Source: Sphingomonas abietis
Lineage (GTDB): Bacteria; Pseudomonadota; Alphaproteobacteria; Sphingomonadales; Sphingomonadaceae
DNA length: 64,000 bases
Assembly (NCBI RefSeq): GCF_027625475.1
Contig: NZ_CP115174.1
Coordinates: 4,365,510 to 4,429,509 of the forward strand
Reading direction: 5' to 3'
Below the pieces are notes generated by a model that was not told where the DNA came from, did no database searches, and saw only the letters and a program-made list of their open reading frames with translations. The position numbers and the translations under genes are program-made. Every line of letters begins with the position of its first letter. Position 1 is the first letter of the stretch. Shown in pieces: positions 50,596-59,723 of the stretch.

Positions 50596-52968
50596 ATGCC
50601 CGCCGGGGAGCAAGACGACATGGCAGGCAGTGTGGCAGTGCGGGCGGCGCCCTGGCGCGAGAAGGTCGTGCGGGTGCTCGCGCGCTCCAGCGGCGTGATC
50701 GCGGGCGTCGCGCTGGTGGCCGTGGCGCTGCTGCTGGCGGTCGCACTGGCGAGCTATCACCGCAGCGATTCGGCGATCAACACCGTATCCGGCGGCCTGA
50801 CCCTGAACTGGATCGGGCCGATCGGCGCATGGGCCGCCGACGCGCTGCTGATGCTGTTCGGGCCGATCGCGGTGGCATGGATCCCGATCGTGATGGTGCC
50901 TGGCATCCGGCTGGTGCGCGGCCGCGATTCGGGTCACTGGGGCAAGGCGGGGCTGCTCACCCTGCTGGCGCTGGTCGTCGCCGGCACCGCGCTCGCGCTG
51001 TTCCACGAAGGGGCCAGCCTGCAATTGCCGGCCGGCTGGGGCGGTGCGTTCGGCATCGCCGGCGCCGCCGCGATCGACGCCGGCATCGGCCTGATTCCCG
51101 CATCCGGTTTCGCGACCCCACTGCGCTATGCGCTGGAGCTGGTCGGCGTGGTGCTCGGCCTCTGGCTGTGGATCAAGGCGATCGGCCTCGAGGCCGACGA
51201 GCGCGCCTGGCTGATCCGCACCGGCCGATCGACCGCCAAGCCGGTCGCCCGTGCCGCTCGTCCCCGCGCGCCACGGCGCGACGCTCCGGCGATCGACGAT
51301 CGGGATGCGTTCGACGACGATGACGATTTCGCGGACATGCCGCCGGCGGCCGCATCCGAGCCGCGCGCGCCATCGCGCCCGATCATCGCCGATCGCCAGG
51401 CCGCGCCGAAGAAGCCGGAAGGCAAGCAGCGCCAGACCTCGCTCGATCTGCGCGACGAATATGTGCTGCCCTCGATCGATCTGCTCTCCCCGGTGCCGCC
51501 GGGCAGCGGGCAGGCGATCGACAAGGCCGCGCTGGAACGCAATGCCCGCCTGCTCGAGACCGTGCTCGACGATTTCCACGTCAAGGGTCGCATCACCCAG
51601 GTCCGCCCCGGCCCGGTCGTCACCATGTACGAGCTGGAGCCCGAATCGGGGATCAAGGCGAGCCGGGTGATCGCGCTGGCCGACGACGTCGCCCGCAATA
51701 TGTCGGCGCTGTCGGCACGCATCGCCACCATCCCCGGCCGCACCGTGATCGGCATCGAGCTGCCCAACGCCAAGCGCGAGCCGGTGGTCTTCTCCGAGAT
51801 GGTCGCCTGTTCGCAGTTCGAGGACGGCACCGCGCAGCTGCCGATCATCCTCGGCAAGAACATCGCCGGCGATCCGGTGGTCGCCGATCTCGCGCCGATG
51901 CCGCACCTGCTCGTCGCCGGCACCACCGGATCGGGCAAGTCGGTCGGCCTCAACTGCATGATCATGTCGCTGCTCTACCGGCTGACCCCCAAGCAGTGCC
52001 GGATGATCATGATCGATCCCAAGATGCTCGAACTCAGCATCTACGACGACATCCCCCATCTGCTCTCGCCGGTCGTCACCGAGCCGGCCAAGGCGGTGCG
52101 CGCGCTCAAATGGGCGGTCGAGCAGATGGAGGAGCGCTATCGCATGATGTCGTCGGTCGGCGTGCGCAGTCTCGCCTCGTTCAACGAGAAGGTGAAGGTC
52201 GCCAAGTCGAAGGGCCAGCGCCTCGGCCGCCGCGTGCAGACCGGCTACGATGCCGATTCGGGCCATCCGCTCTACGAGGAGGAGCAGCTCGATTACGAGG
52301 TGCTGCCGCAGATCGTGGTGATCGTCGACGAGCTCGCCGATCTGATGATGACCGCCGGCAAGGAGGTCGAGTTCCTGATCCAGCGGCTCGCGCAGAAGGC
52401 GCGCGCCGCCGGCATCCATCTGATCATGGCGACGCAGCGCCCCTCGGTCGACGTCATCACCGGCGTGATCAAGGCGAACCTGCCGACCCGGATCAGCTTC
52501 TCGGTCACCAGCAAGATCGATTCGCGCACCATCCTGGGCGAGCAGGGCGCCGAGCAGCTGCTCGGCAAGGGCGACATGCTCTACATGCCCGGCGGCAAGC
52601 AGATCGCGCGCGTCCACGGCCCGTTCGTGTCCGACGAGGAGGTGCGGGCGGTCGCCGACCACTGGCGTTCGCAGGGTACGCCCGATTATATTTCGTCCGT
52701 CACCGAGGAGCCGGAGGATGGCGGCTTCGCGCTCGACGGCCAGCCCGCCGACGACGATTCGCCCGACGCCGCGCTCTATCGCAAGGCCGTGCAGGTCGTC
52801 GCCGAATCGCAGAAGGCCTCGACCAGCTACGTCCAGCGCCAGCTCCGCATCGGCTACAACAGCGCCGCGCGGCTGATCGAGCGGATGGAGAAGGAGGGCA
52901 AGGTCGGCGCGCCCGATCATGTCGGCCGCCGCGAGGTGCTGATCGATCGCGACGGGCAGCCGGTGTGA
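50596..52968 (+). CDS. ftsK: DNA translocase FtsK
   Basis: This 790-residue FtsK/SpoIIIE translocase has four predicted N-terminal membrane helices (about residues 35-195), a linker rich in Ala/Arg/Asp (about 205-285) and a RecA-type motor (about 300-690: Walker A AGTTGSGKS near 443, VIVDELADLM near 577, TQRPSVDVITG) with a C-terminal gamma winged helix (about 725-785) that reads KOPS sequences. It pumps DNA at the division septum. Two starts are plausible: ATG 50596, or ATG 50620 after GGGGAG. Confidence 0.95.
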   Translation: MPAGEQDDMAGSVAVRAAPWREKVVRVLARSSGVIAGVALVAVALLLAVALASYHRSDSAINTVSGGLTLNWIGPIGAWAADALLMLFGPIAVAWIPIVMVPGIRLVRGRDSGHWGKAGLLTLLALVVAGTALALFHEGASLQLPAGWGGAFGIAGAAAIDAGIGLIPASGFATPLRYALELVGVVLGLWLWIKAIGLEADERAWLIRTGRSTAKPVARAARPRAPRRDAPAIDDRDAFDDDDDFADMPPAAASEPRAPSRPIIADRQAAPKKPEGKQRQTSLDLRDEYVLPSIDLLSPVPPGSGQAIDKAALERNARLLETVLDDFHVKGRITQVRPGPVVTMYELEPESGIKASRVIALADDVARNMSALSARIATIPGRTVIGIELPNAKREPVVFSEMVACSQFEDGTAQLPIILGKNIAGDPVVADLAPMPHLLVAGTTGSGKSVGLNCMIMSLLYRLTPKQCRMIMIDPKMLELSIYDDIPHLLSPVVTEPAKAVRALKWAVEQMEERYRMMSSVGVRSLASFNEKVKVAKSKGQRLGRRVQTGYDADSGHPLYEEEQLDYEVLPQIVVIVDELADLMMTAGKEVEFLIQRLAQKARAAGIHLIMATQRPSVDVITGVIKANLPTRISFSVTSKIDSRTILGEQGAEQLLGKGDMLYMPGGKQIARVHGPFVSDEEVRAVADHWRSQGTPDYISSVTEEPEDGGFALDGQPADDDSPDAALYRKAVQVVAESQKASTSYVQRQLRIGYNSAARLIERMEKEGKVGAPDHVGRREVLIDRDGQPV

Positions 52969-53083
52969 TGGCGTCAGCGATCCTCGTCGGAACTGCCGCC
53001 TGCGCGGGTCATTGAGGACTGGCGATCCGGCAGCCGACGGGTTCACTACGCATTCAACGGTTTGCCGCTAGACGGCGACCATC

Positions 53084-53710
53084 ATGATCCGGAGCTTTCT
53101 CATGCGTTTTCCGCTCGCCGCCGTCGCCCTGGCGGCGCCTGTCCTGCTCGCCGCCGCGCCGGCCCCGTCGCCCGATCTCGCCGCCGTGCAGGCGTCGCTG
53201 AAGGGCGTGCAGACGATGACCGCCGATTTCACCCAGACCGACGCTCGCGGCCAGGTGCTGACCGGCACCCTCCAGCTCAAGAAGCCGGGCAAGATCCGGT
53301 TCCAATATCAGAAGGGCGTGCCGCTGCTCGTCGTCGGCGATGGCCATGCCCTCACCATGATCGACTATTCGGTGAAGCAGGTGTCGCGCTGGCCGATCGG
53401 CAGCACGCCGCTCGCGCTGCTGATCGATCCCGACAAGGACGTCACGCGCTATGCCAGGATCGCCCCGAGCGGCAGCCCGGATACCGTCCTGCTGGCGGGG
53501 CAGGACGCCAAGCATCGCGAATATGGCAGCATCACCGTCGCCTTCCAGCGATCCGCCAGTGCGCCGGGGGGGCTGTCGCTCGAAGGCTGGACCGTCCTCG
53601 ACGCCCAGAACAACCGCACGACGGTGCGGCTCACCAACCCGCGCTTCAACGTGCCGATCGACGATTCCGCCTTCCGCTGGACCGATCCGCGCCCGGCCGG
53701 CCGCCATTGA
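53084..53710 (+). CDS. lolA: Outer-membrane lipoprotein carrier protein LolA
   Basis: This 208-residue periplasmic chaperone has a signal peptide (cleavage near LAAAPA, about residue 26) and a LolA fold with MTADFTQTDARGQVLTGTLQLKKPGKIRFQY. It takes lipoproteins from LolCDE across the periplasm. It is 115 bases after ftsK on the same strand, as in many proteobacteria. An ATG at 53084 fits the signal peptide; an internal ATG at 53102 is also possible. No lolB lies in the window. Confidence 0.92.
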   Translation: MIRSFLMRFPLAAVALAAPVLLAAAPAPSPDLAAVQASLKGVQTMTADFTQTDARGQVLTGTLQLKKPGKIRFQYQKGVPLLVVGDGHALTMIDYSVKQVSRWPIGSTPLALLIDPDKDVTRYARIAPSGSPDTVLLAGQDAKHREYGSITVAFQRSASAPGGLSLEGWTVLDAQNNRTTVRLTNPRFNVPIDDSAFRWTDPRPAGRH

Positions 53711-53825
53711 GCCGCGGGGGAGGGGGATATTGGGCGACCAAGCGCCCCCTCCGAGCGACGTGGCGTTACGATGACATAAGCTTAACCCTGCCGTTCATGC
53801 GGGCGACAGGATGCGGGGCCTAGAT

Positions 53826-53949
53826 CGGTTCTGCGGCCACGAGGCTGTACCGGAATTCCCCCTGTTGTCCGGTGCGCCGCCCTCGTGACCCGCCTGCGTG
53901 ACGAACGCAAGGTCGGCCCCCGTTCCATGCCCCCGGAACGGGGGCCTTT
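53826..53949 (+). ncRNA. Candidate structured small RNA between lolA and xthA
   Basis: The 302-base gap between lolA and xthA has no gene. Its middle can form a long hairpin: GCGG/CCGC (53833-53836 with 53890-53893), CACGAGG/CCTCGTG (53838-53844 with 53881-53887) and ACCGG/CCGGT (53849-53853 with 53869-53873), with a C-rich apical loop (AATTCCCCCTGTTGT). It ends in the terminator at 53915. The order hairpin, spacer, terminator suggests a small RNA of about 120 bases; no known family was recognised and no clear promoter was seen. Confidence 0.4.
53915..53949 (+). terminator. Intrinsic terminator upstream of xthA
   Basis: GGCCCCCGTTCC (53915-53926) pairs perfectly over 12 bases with GGAACGGGGGCC (53935-53946), loop of eight, followed by TTT. 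It may end the lolA transcript or the candidate small RNA. Confidence 0.75.
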
Positions 53950-54012
53950 CCGTCTCCGGAAGATGCGTTCCGGTCTCTGGCGTATGGGCCCGGGCTCGCC
54001 TACATCGCGACC

Positions 54013-54804
54013 ATGACGACCACCAAGATCGCCTCCTGGAACATCAACTCCGTCCGCGCCCGGATCGAGATCGTCGAGCGCTTCCTGCGCGACGAACAGC
54101 CGGACATCCTCTGCCTGCAGGAAACCAAGGTCGAGGACGGCACCTTTCCGCACGCGCCGTTCGAAAGGCTGGGCTATACCCATCGCCTGCTCGCCGGCCA
54201 GCGCATGCATCACGGCGTTGCCATCCTGAGCAGGATCCCGCTGGGCGAACATGGCCGCCATGATTGGCAGGATAATGGCGAGGCCCGCCACGTCGGCGCG
54301 CGCCTTCCCAACGGCGTGCGGCTCGAAAATGTCTATGTCCCGGCGGGTGGCGACATCCCCGATCCGGCGCTCAACCCCAAATTCGGCCAGAAGCTCGCCT
54401 TCGTCGAGCGGATGACCCGCTGGTCCGAGGATCTGCGCGAGCCCACCGTGATCGTCGGCGATTTCAACATCGCTCCGCTCGAATGCGATGTGTGGAGCCA
54501 CAAGCAGCTGCTCGACGTGGTCAGCCATACCCCGATCGAGGTCGAGGCGCTCGCCCGGCTCCAGGCCGCGCATGGCTGGGTCGATCTCGGCCGCCATTTC
54601 GTGCCGGCGCCGCAACGGCTGTTCACCTGGTGGAGCTACCGCGCCAAGGATCGCCTCGCCTCCGATCGCGGGCGGCGGCTCGATCATATGTGGGCGAGCC
54701 CGGACATCGCCAAGACCGCGACCGCGCATCGCGTGGTGGAGGATTGCCGCGACTGGCTCAAACCCTCCGACCATGTGCCGCTGGTCACCGAGTTCGACTG
54801 GTGA
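54013..54804 (+). CDS. xthA: Exodeoxyribonuclease III
   Basis: This 263-residue Mg2+-dependent nuclease repairs abasic and 3'-blocked DNA ends. The active-site motifs are KIASWNINSVRAR (near residue 5), LQETKVED (near 35), VIVGDFNIAP (near 150) and the C-terminal SDHVPLVTEF. Its length matches the exonuclease III family. Its stop overlaps the ribA start as GTGA, so the two are coupled despite unrelated functions. Confidence 0.94.
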   Translation: MTTTKIASWNINSVRARIEIVERFLRDEQPDILCLQETKVEDGTFPHAPFERLGYTHRLLAGQRMHHGVAILSRIPLGEHGRHDWQDNGEARHVGARLPNGVRLENVYVPAGGDIPDPALNPKFGQKLAFVERMTRWSEDLREPTVIVGDFNIAPLECDVWSHKQLLDVVSHTPIEVEALARLQAAHGWVDLGRHFVPAPQRLFTWWSYRAKDRLASDRGRRLDHMWASPDIAKTATAHRVVEDCRDWLKPSDHVPLVTEFDW

Positions 54805-55871
54805 GCGCCGCGGCTCGCGAGGTCGCGCGCGGGATCGACGCCTTGCGCCGCGGTTGGCCGATCGTGATCGGCGAGGGCGACGCGCGCGTGACCCTGCTCG
54901 CGATCGAGACCAGCGATACCGGGCGGCTCGCCACCTTCGCTCCCGATGGCCGGCATGACGTGCTGCTCTCCGGCGAGCGCGCGGCGACGCTGACGCTGGT
55001 CAACCAGCTGCCGGCGGCCGATGCCCGTGCCGGCGTCCGCATTGCGCAGGTGCCATGGCTCGACCTCGATACCGCGACCGCGCTGGCCGATCCGGCGCAG
55101 GATCTGTCGTCGCCGCTCAAGGGGCCGTTCCGCACCCTGCCGATCGCCAATCCGGCGCTGACCACCGCGGCGCTCAAGCTGGCACGGCTGGCCGGGCTGC
55201 TGCCCGCCTTCTTCCTTCGCGACGGCGCGACCGCGCGCGACGTGCCGACCATCGCGGCAGCCGATATCGACGATTACGATTCGCCGTCGCACCTGCGGAT
55301 CGCCTCGCGCGCGAAGCTTCCGGTGGCGGCGCTCGACGACACCGAGATCATTGCGTTTCGTTCCGCCGAAGAGGCGGTGGAGCATGTCGCGCTGGTGATC
55401 GGCGAGCCCAATGGCCATCCGCCGCTGGTCCGCCTGCACAGCGAGTGCCTGACCGGCGACGTGTTCGGATCGCTGAAGTGCGATTGCGGCCCGCAGCTCG
55501 ATGGCGCGCTCCGCCGGATCGCGGGCGAGGGATGGGGTATCCTGCTCTATCTGCGACAGGAGGGGCGGGGCATCGGCCTGATCAACAAGCTGCGCGCCTA
55601 CGCCTTGCAGGATCAGGGCTTCGACACCGTCGACGCCAATCTGCGTCTCGGCTTTGCGATCGATGCGCGCGATTTCGGCGTCGCCGCACGGATGCTCGCG
55701 CTGATCGGGCAACCCCGCATCCGGCTGCTCACCAATAACCCCGCCAAGGTCGCCGGACTGGAAGCGGCCGGGATCGAGGTGATCGAGCGGGTCGCCCACA
55801 AGATCGATCCCAATCCGCACAATGCCCATTATCTCGACGTGAAGCGGGACAAGACCGGGCACGCGCTGTGA
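54801..55871 (+). CDS. ribA: GTP cyclohydrolase II with degenerate RibB-like N-terminus
   Basis: This 356-residue protein has a C-terminal GTP cyclohydrolase II domain (about residues 160-350): zinc site HSECLTGDVFGSLKCDCGPQL (near 213), RQEGRGIGL and a TNNP motif. It makes the first pyrimidine of riboflavin synthesis from GTP. The N-terminal 150 residues resemble a DHBP synthase (RibB) domain in their opening (VARGIDALRRGWPIVI) but lack its acidic metal-site motif, so they are probably inactive. The GTG at 54801 overlaps the xthA stop. Confidence 0.92.
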   Translation: MSAAAREVARGIDALRRGWPIVIGEGDARVTLLAIETSDTGRLATFAPDGRHDVLLSGERAATLTLVNQLPAADARAGVRIAQVPWLDLDTATALADPAQDLSSPLKGPFRTLPIANPALTTAALKLARLAGLLPAFFLRDGATARDVPTIAAADIDDYDSPSHLRIASRAKLPVAALDDTEIIAFRSAEEAVEHVALVIGEPNGHPPLVRLHSECLTGDVFGSLKCDCGPQLDGALRRIAGEGWGILLYLRQEGRGIGLINKLRAYALQDQGFDTVDANLRLGFAIDARDFGVAARMLALIGQPRIRLLTNNPAKVAGLEAAGIEVIERVAHKIDPNPHNAHYLDVKRDKTGHAL

Positions 55872-56362
55872 CATCCTGGCGCGTCGAGGATGGCGTGCTC
55901 CATGGCGGACGATGGTCCGTCCCCTGTACGATCGGGCGGAACGGGCTGTGCGATGCGGCCGACAAGCGGGAGGGCGACGGCTGCACGCCGCGCGGCATCT
56001 GGCCGATCCGCGCCGCATTGCTGCGTCCCGATCATGGTCTCGTGCCGCCGTCCGGCCTGCCCTGGCGCTGGCTGCGACCGCAGGACGGCTGGTCCGACGA
56101 TCCGCGCGACCCCGCCTATAATCGGCCCGTCCGCCATCCGCATCCCTTCTCGGCCGAAGCGATGTGGCGCAGCGACGGCCTCTACGATGTGGTGATCGTG
56201 CTCGGCCATAACGACCATCCGCCAGTGCCCGGCGACGGCAGCGCGATCTTCTTCCACATGCGCGGCGACGCGCCGACCGAAGGCTGTGTCGCGATCGCCG
56301 ATGCGGACATGCGTGCCATCCTTTCCCGCCTCGCCGTCGGCGATAGCCTCGCGATTCGCTAG
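55868..56362 (+). CDS. L,D-transpeptidase (YkuD) family protein
   Basis: This 164-residue protein has a YkuD-like catalytic motif HMRGDAPTEGCVAI with Cys near residue 140. Members crosslink peptidoglycan or attach proteins to it; this one lacks an obvious signal peptide, so its location is uncertain. Several Pro/Trp-rich loops (RWLRPQDGWSDDP) suit the ErfK/YbiS-related form common in alphaproteobacteria. It starts with GTG overlapping the ribA stop. Confidence 0.85.
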   Translation: MTSWRVEDGVLHGGRWSVPCTIGRNGLCDAADKREGDGCTPRGIWPIRAALLRPDHGLVPPSGLPWRWLRPQDGWSDDPRDPAYNRPVRHPHPFSAEAMWRSDGLYDVVIVLGHNDHPPVPGDGSAIFFHMRGDAPTEGCVAIADADMRAILSRLAVGDSLAIR

Positions 56363-56428
56363 GTCATTGGCGGCGCACGCCATGTCGGCTAAGGCTGGCG
56401 CCCTTGAACATGCGCGGGGAGTGCGCCG

Positions 56429-56662
56429 GTGAAGGTCACGGTCGACATCGATTGCACGCCGGAAGAGGCACGCCGCTTCATGGGGCTGCCCGATCTTTCC
56501 AGCCTCCACGAGGCCTATCTCTCCAAGATGCGCACCGCCATCGAGCAGGGCGTCACGCCGGATACCATCCAGTCGATGATGCAGAGCTGGGGCCCGATGG
56601 GCGAGGCCGGCTTCAACCTGTGGCGGCAGATGCTGGATAATATGGGTGGATCGAGCAAATAA
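56429..56662 (+). CDS. DUF6489 family protein
   Basis: This 77-residue protein has the pattern KVTVDIDCTPEEARRFMGLPD and an amphipathic C-terminal helical part, matching DUF6489, a short family in alphaproteobacteria. It starts with GTG and overlaps mnmE by 17 bases. It may be translated from the same message. Function unknown. Confidence 0.75.
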   Translation: MKVTVDIDCTPEEARRFMGLPDLSSLHEAYLSKMRTAIEQGVTPDTIQSMMQSWGPMGEAGFNLWRQMLDNMGGSSK

Positions 56663-57929
56663 CACCGCCGCGACGGAGACGATCTTCGCGCTGTCGAGCG
56701 GCGCGCCGCCCGCCGCCATCGGCATCATCAGGATCAGCGGCCCGCTTGCCGGCGCGGTAGGGTCCGCTGTTGGCGGCGGCCTGCCCGAACCACGGCGCGC
56801 CTCGCTGAGGGCCTTGCGCAACCGCGCCGGCGACATCCTGGATCATGCGTTGCTGCTCTGGTTTCCCGGCCCGGCGACGGTCACGGGCGAGGATCTGTGC
56901 GAGTTGCACATCCATGGCGGGCGCGCCACCATCGATGCCGTGTTCGCGGAATTGCGGGCGCAGGGATGCCGGATGGCGGCGCCGGGCGAGTTCACCCGCC
57001 GCGCGCTGTTCAACGGCCGGATGGATCTGAGCGAGGTCGAGGGGCTCGCCGATCTGCTCGCCGCTGAGACCGAGAGCCAGCGCCGGGAGGCGCTGCGCCG
57101 CGCCGACGGCGCGCTTTCGCGCAAGCTCGGGGGGTGGCGCGATGCGCTGACGATCATCGCCGCGCGCATCGAGGCGGCGATCGACTATGATGGCGAAGAT
57201 GACGTGATCGCCGCGACCGACGGCATCGATATCGAGATCGCCGGCATTGGCCGCGAGATCGAGGCCGCATTGGCGGTGGCGCCGGCAGAACGGCTGCGCG
57301 AGGGCATCAAGGTCACGATCATCGGCCCGCCCAATGCCGGCAAGTCGACCCTGTTCAATGCGCTGGTCGGACGCGAGGCGGCGATCGTCTCCGACATCGC
57401 CGGCACCACCCGAGACCTGATCGAGCATTCGGTCGCCATCGCCGGGGTGCCATTCGTCTTCGTCGATACCGCCGGCATTCGCGACACCATCGATCCGGTC
57501 GAACGGATCGGCGTCGCGCGGGCCCGCCACGCCCGCGCGCTCACCGACATCATTCTCGATCTCGCCGGCGACGCGGAGGATGAGCGGAGCATCGCGATCG
57601 CGGCGATGGCCGACATCCTGCCAGCGCGGGCAGGTGCGCTGCCGGTGTCGGCCGTGACCGGGGAAGGGGTGGCCGCCCTGCAACTTCGGCTGTGCGCCTT
57701 AGCCCGATCCATGCTACCGGCCGAAACCGAGGTGGCGCTGGATCGCCGCTACAGGGATATGTTGATCGCTGTCGGCGGAGAACTCGCACAGGCCCGATCC
57801 GCTCCGGATATGCTGTTGATGGCCGAGCATGTCCGGATCGCGCTGGCGCAGTTCGATGGTATTCTCGGCGGCGATGCGGTTGAGGATATGCTCGACGCGC
57901 TGTTCGGACGCTTCTGCCTCGGCAAGTGA
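56646..57929 (+). CDS. mnmE: tRNA modification GTPase MnmE
   Basis: This 427-residue protein has an N-terminal tetrahydrofolate-binding domain (about residues 5-120), a helical region and a G domain (about 220-370; G1 GPPNAGKST near 228, DTAGIRDT), ending in the FCLGK motif with the catalytic Cys. With MnmG it installs carboxymethylaminomethyl at U34 of tRNAs. The GTG start lies inside DUF6489. The gap to mnmG is 27 bases and carries a parS site. Confidence 0.95.
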   Translation: MDRANNTAATETIFALSSGAPPAAIGIIRISGPLAGAVGSAVGGGLPEPRRASLRALRNRAGDILDHALLLWFPGPATVTGEDLCELHIHGGRATIDAVFAELRAQGCRMAAPGEFTRRALFNGRMDLSEVEGLADLLAAETESQRREALRRADGALSRKLGGWRDALTIIAARIEAAIDYDGEDDVIAATDGIDIEIAGIGREIEAALAVAPAERLREGIKVTIIGPPNAGKSTLFNALVGREAAIVSDIAGTTRDLIEHSVAIAGVPFVFVDTAGIRDTIDPVERIGVARARHARALTDIILDLAGDAEDERSIAIAAMADILPARAGALPVSAVTGEGVAALQLRLCALARSMLPAETEVALDRRYRDMLIAVGGELAQARSAPDMLLMAEHVRIALAQFDGILGGDAVEDMLDALFGRFCLGK

Positions 57930-57945
57930 TGTTCCACGTGAAACA
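57930..57945. promoter_or_regulatory. parS centromere site 1
   Basis: TGTTCCACGTGAAACA is a match to the bacterial parS consensus TGTTNCACGTGAAACA. It starts one base after the mnmE stop codon and lies 12 bases before the mnmG start. ParB, encoded 3 kb away, would load here. Confidence 0.95.
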
Positions 57946-57956
57946 TGAGATGAGCC

Positions 57957-59723
57957 ATGCTCGATCGCTATGAAGTCATTATCGCCGGGGGTGGGCACGC
58001 CGGCTGTGAAGCCGCGGCCGCCGCCGCGCGTTCCGGCGCCCATGTCCTACTGCTCGCGATCGACGCGCGCGCGATCGGATCGATGTCGTGCAATCCGGCG
58101 ATCGGTGGCGTCGGCAAGGGACATCTGGTCCGCGAAATCGATGTGTTCGGTGGAATCATTGCCGAGGCCGCCGACGACGCCGCGATTCACTACAGGATGC
58201 TCAACGCCAGCAAGGGCGCCGCCGTCCATGGCCCACGGGTGCAGGCCGATCGCGGCCTCTATCGCGCGTCGATCCAGCGCCGCCTGAGTGCCATCCCGGG
58301 CCTCGATATCGGGCAGGGCGAGGTGACCGAGATCCGCCTCGACGGCAGCAAGGTCGCAGGCGTCGTCATCGATGGCGAGCGCAGCATCTCAGCCGCGACG
58401 GTCATCCTCGCGTCCGGCACCTTCCTCGGGGGGCGCCTGTTCCGGGGTTGGGAACGCCTTGACGGCGGCCGCATCGATGAGCCCGGCGCCCATCGCCTCG
58501 CGCAGCAGATCCGCGACATCGGCATTCCGGTCTCGCGACTGAAGACCGGCACGCCGCCGCGCCTCGATGGCCGCACCATAAATTGGTCCGGCATCGCGCG
58601 GCAGGAATCGGACGCACAGCCCTGGACGATGGCAGCCGCGACGCAACGCCGCGCCAATCCACAGCTCTTCTGCGGCATCACCCGCACCAACCCCGCAACC
58701 CATGACCTGATCCGGTCGAACTTCGACCAGTCGCCTCTGTTCAGCGGCGATATTGGCGGGCGCGGGCCGCGCTATTGCCCATCGATCGAAGACAAGGTGC
58801 GCCGCTTCGCCGATCGCGACGGCCACCAGATTTTCCTCGAACCCGAAACGCGCGACGGCCACCATATCTACCCGAACGGCATTTCCACGTCGCTTCCCAC
58901 CGAAGTGCAGCAGCGGTTCCTTCGCACGATTGCGGGGCTGAGCGAGGTCGAGATCGTCGCGCCCGGCTATGCGGTGGAATATGATCATGTCGATCCACGG
59001 CGGCTCTCGACCCAGCTCGAATCGCGCGACATCGACGGTCTGTTCTTTGCCGGCCAGATCAACGGCACCACCGGCTATGAAGAGGCGGCCGCGCAGGGGC
59101 TGGTCGCCGGTCTCGCCGCCAGTGCCCGCGTGACGGGGAGGGTGCCGACCACCTTCGATCGGGCGTCCAGCTATATCGGCGTGATGATCGACGATCTCAC
59201 GCTCCAGGGCGTGACCGAGCCCTATCGGATGCTCACGGCGCGAGCCGAACATCGCCTCCATCTTCGTGCCGACAATGCGGAGGCACGGCTCGGCGCCGCT
59301 GCTCTCGCCACGACCGCCTTGACCGATGCCCAGCGGGCGGCCCTGTCGACCCGTGCCGAACATCGCGCCCGGGCGCATAGCGTGCTGGCGACCATGCCGC
59401 CCGCGACCCTTGCCATCGATGACGACGTCCTCACGCTCGATGCGTTGGAGGGCATTCCGATGGACATCCGATCGGAGATTTTGAGCGACTGGCGATACGC
59501 CCCTTATGTCCGCCGCCAGCGGGCCGATGTCGAGCGGATGAAGGCGACGACGATCACGCTCCCCGCCACCTTCGACTATGCCGCCGTGCGCGGCCTGTCG
59601 TCCGAAATGGTCGAGCGGCTTTCGGCCTCGCGACCCGATTCGCTCGCGCAGGCGTCCCGGTTGCGCGGTGTCACGCCCGCTGCGCTGACGGCGCTGCTCG
59701 TCGCGATCAGGACTGCCGCATGA
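57957..59723 (+). CDS. mnmG: tRNA uridine-5-carboxymethylaminomethyl enzyme MnmG (GidA)
   Basis: This 588-residue FAD protein partners MnmE. FAD motif YEVIIAGGGHAGCEAA (near residue 5), NPAIGGVGKGHLVREID and EYDHVDPR are typical. It is shorter than the usual 620-630 residues, mainly from a reduced C-terminus. The start ATG follows a parS site, and its stop overlaps the rsmG start (ATGA). Confidence 0.95.
   Translation: MLDRYEVIIAGGGHAGCEAAAAAARSGAHVLLLAIDARAIGSMSCNPAIGGVGKGHLVREIDVFGGIIAEAADDAAIHYRMLNASKGAAVHGPRVQADRGLYRASIQRRLSAIPGLDIGQGEVTEIRLDGSKVAGVVIDGERSISAATVILASGTFLGGRLFRGWERLDGGRIDEPGAHRLAQQIRDIGIPVSRLKTGTPPRLDGRTINWSGIARQESDAQPWTMAAATQRRANPQLFCGITRTNPATHDLIRSNFDQSPLFSGDIGGRGPRYCPSIEDKVRRFADRDGHQIFLEPETRDGHHIYPNGISTSLPTEVQQRFLRTIAGLSEVEIVAPGYAVEYDHVDPRRLSTQLESRDIDGLFFAGQINGTTGYEEAAAQGLVAGLAASARVTGRVPTTFDRASSYIGVMIDDLTLQGVTEPYRMLTARAEHRLHLRADNAEARLGAAALATTALTDAQRAALSTRAEHRARAHSVLATMPPATLAIDDDVLTLDALEGIPMDIRSEILSDWRYAPYVRRQRADVERMKATTITLPATFDYAAVRGLSSEMVERLSASRPDSLAQASRLRGVTPAALTALLVAIRTAA

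Noticed and set aside
50584..53046. An 820-codon minus-strand open frame opposite ftsK
   Set aside because: It is an antisense shadow; the ftsK protein is complete with membrane, motor and gamma domains.
53826..53949. Naming the candidate small RNA as SRP RNA or 6S RNA
   Set aside because: No GGAA-type SRP loop motif and no convincing 6S-like central bubble were seen, so only a structured-RNA claim is made.
57957..59723. mnmG as a truncated pseudogene
   Set aside because: At 588 residues it is shorter than usual but keeps all core motifs, a normal start after a short leader, and a coupled stop with rsmG.
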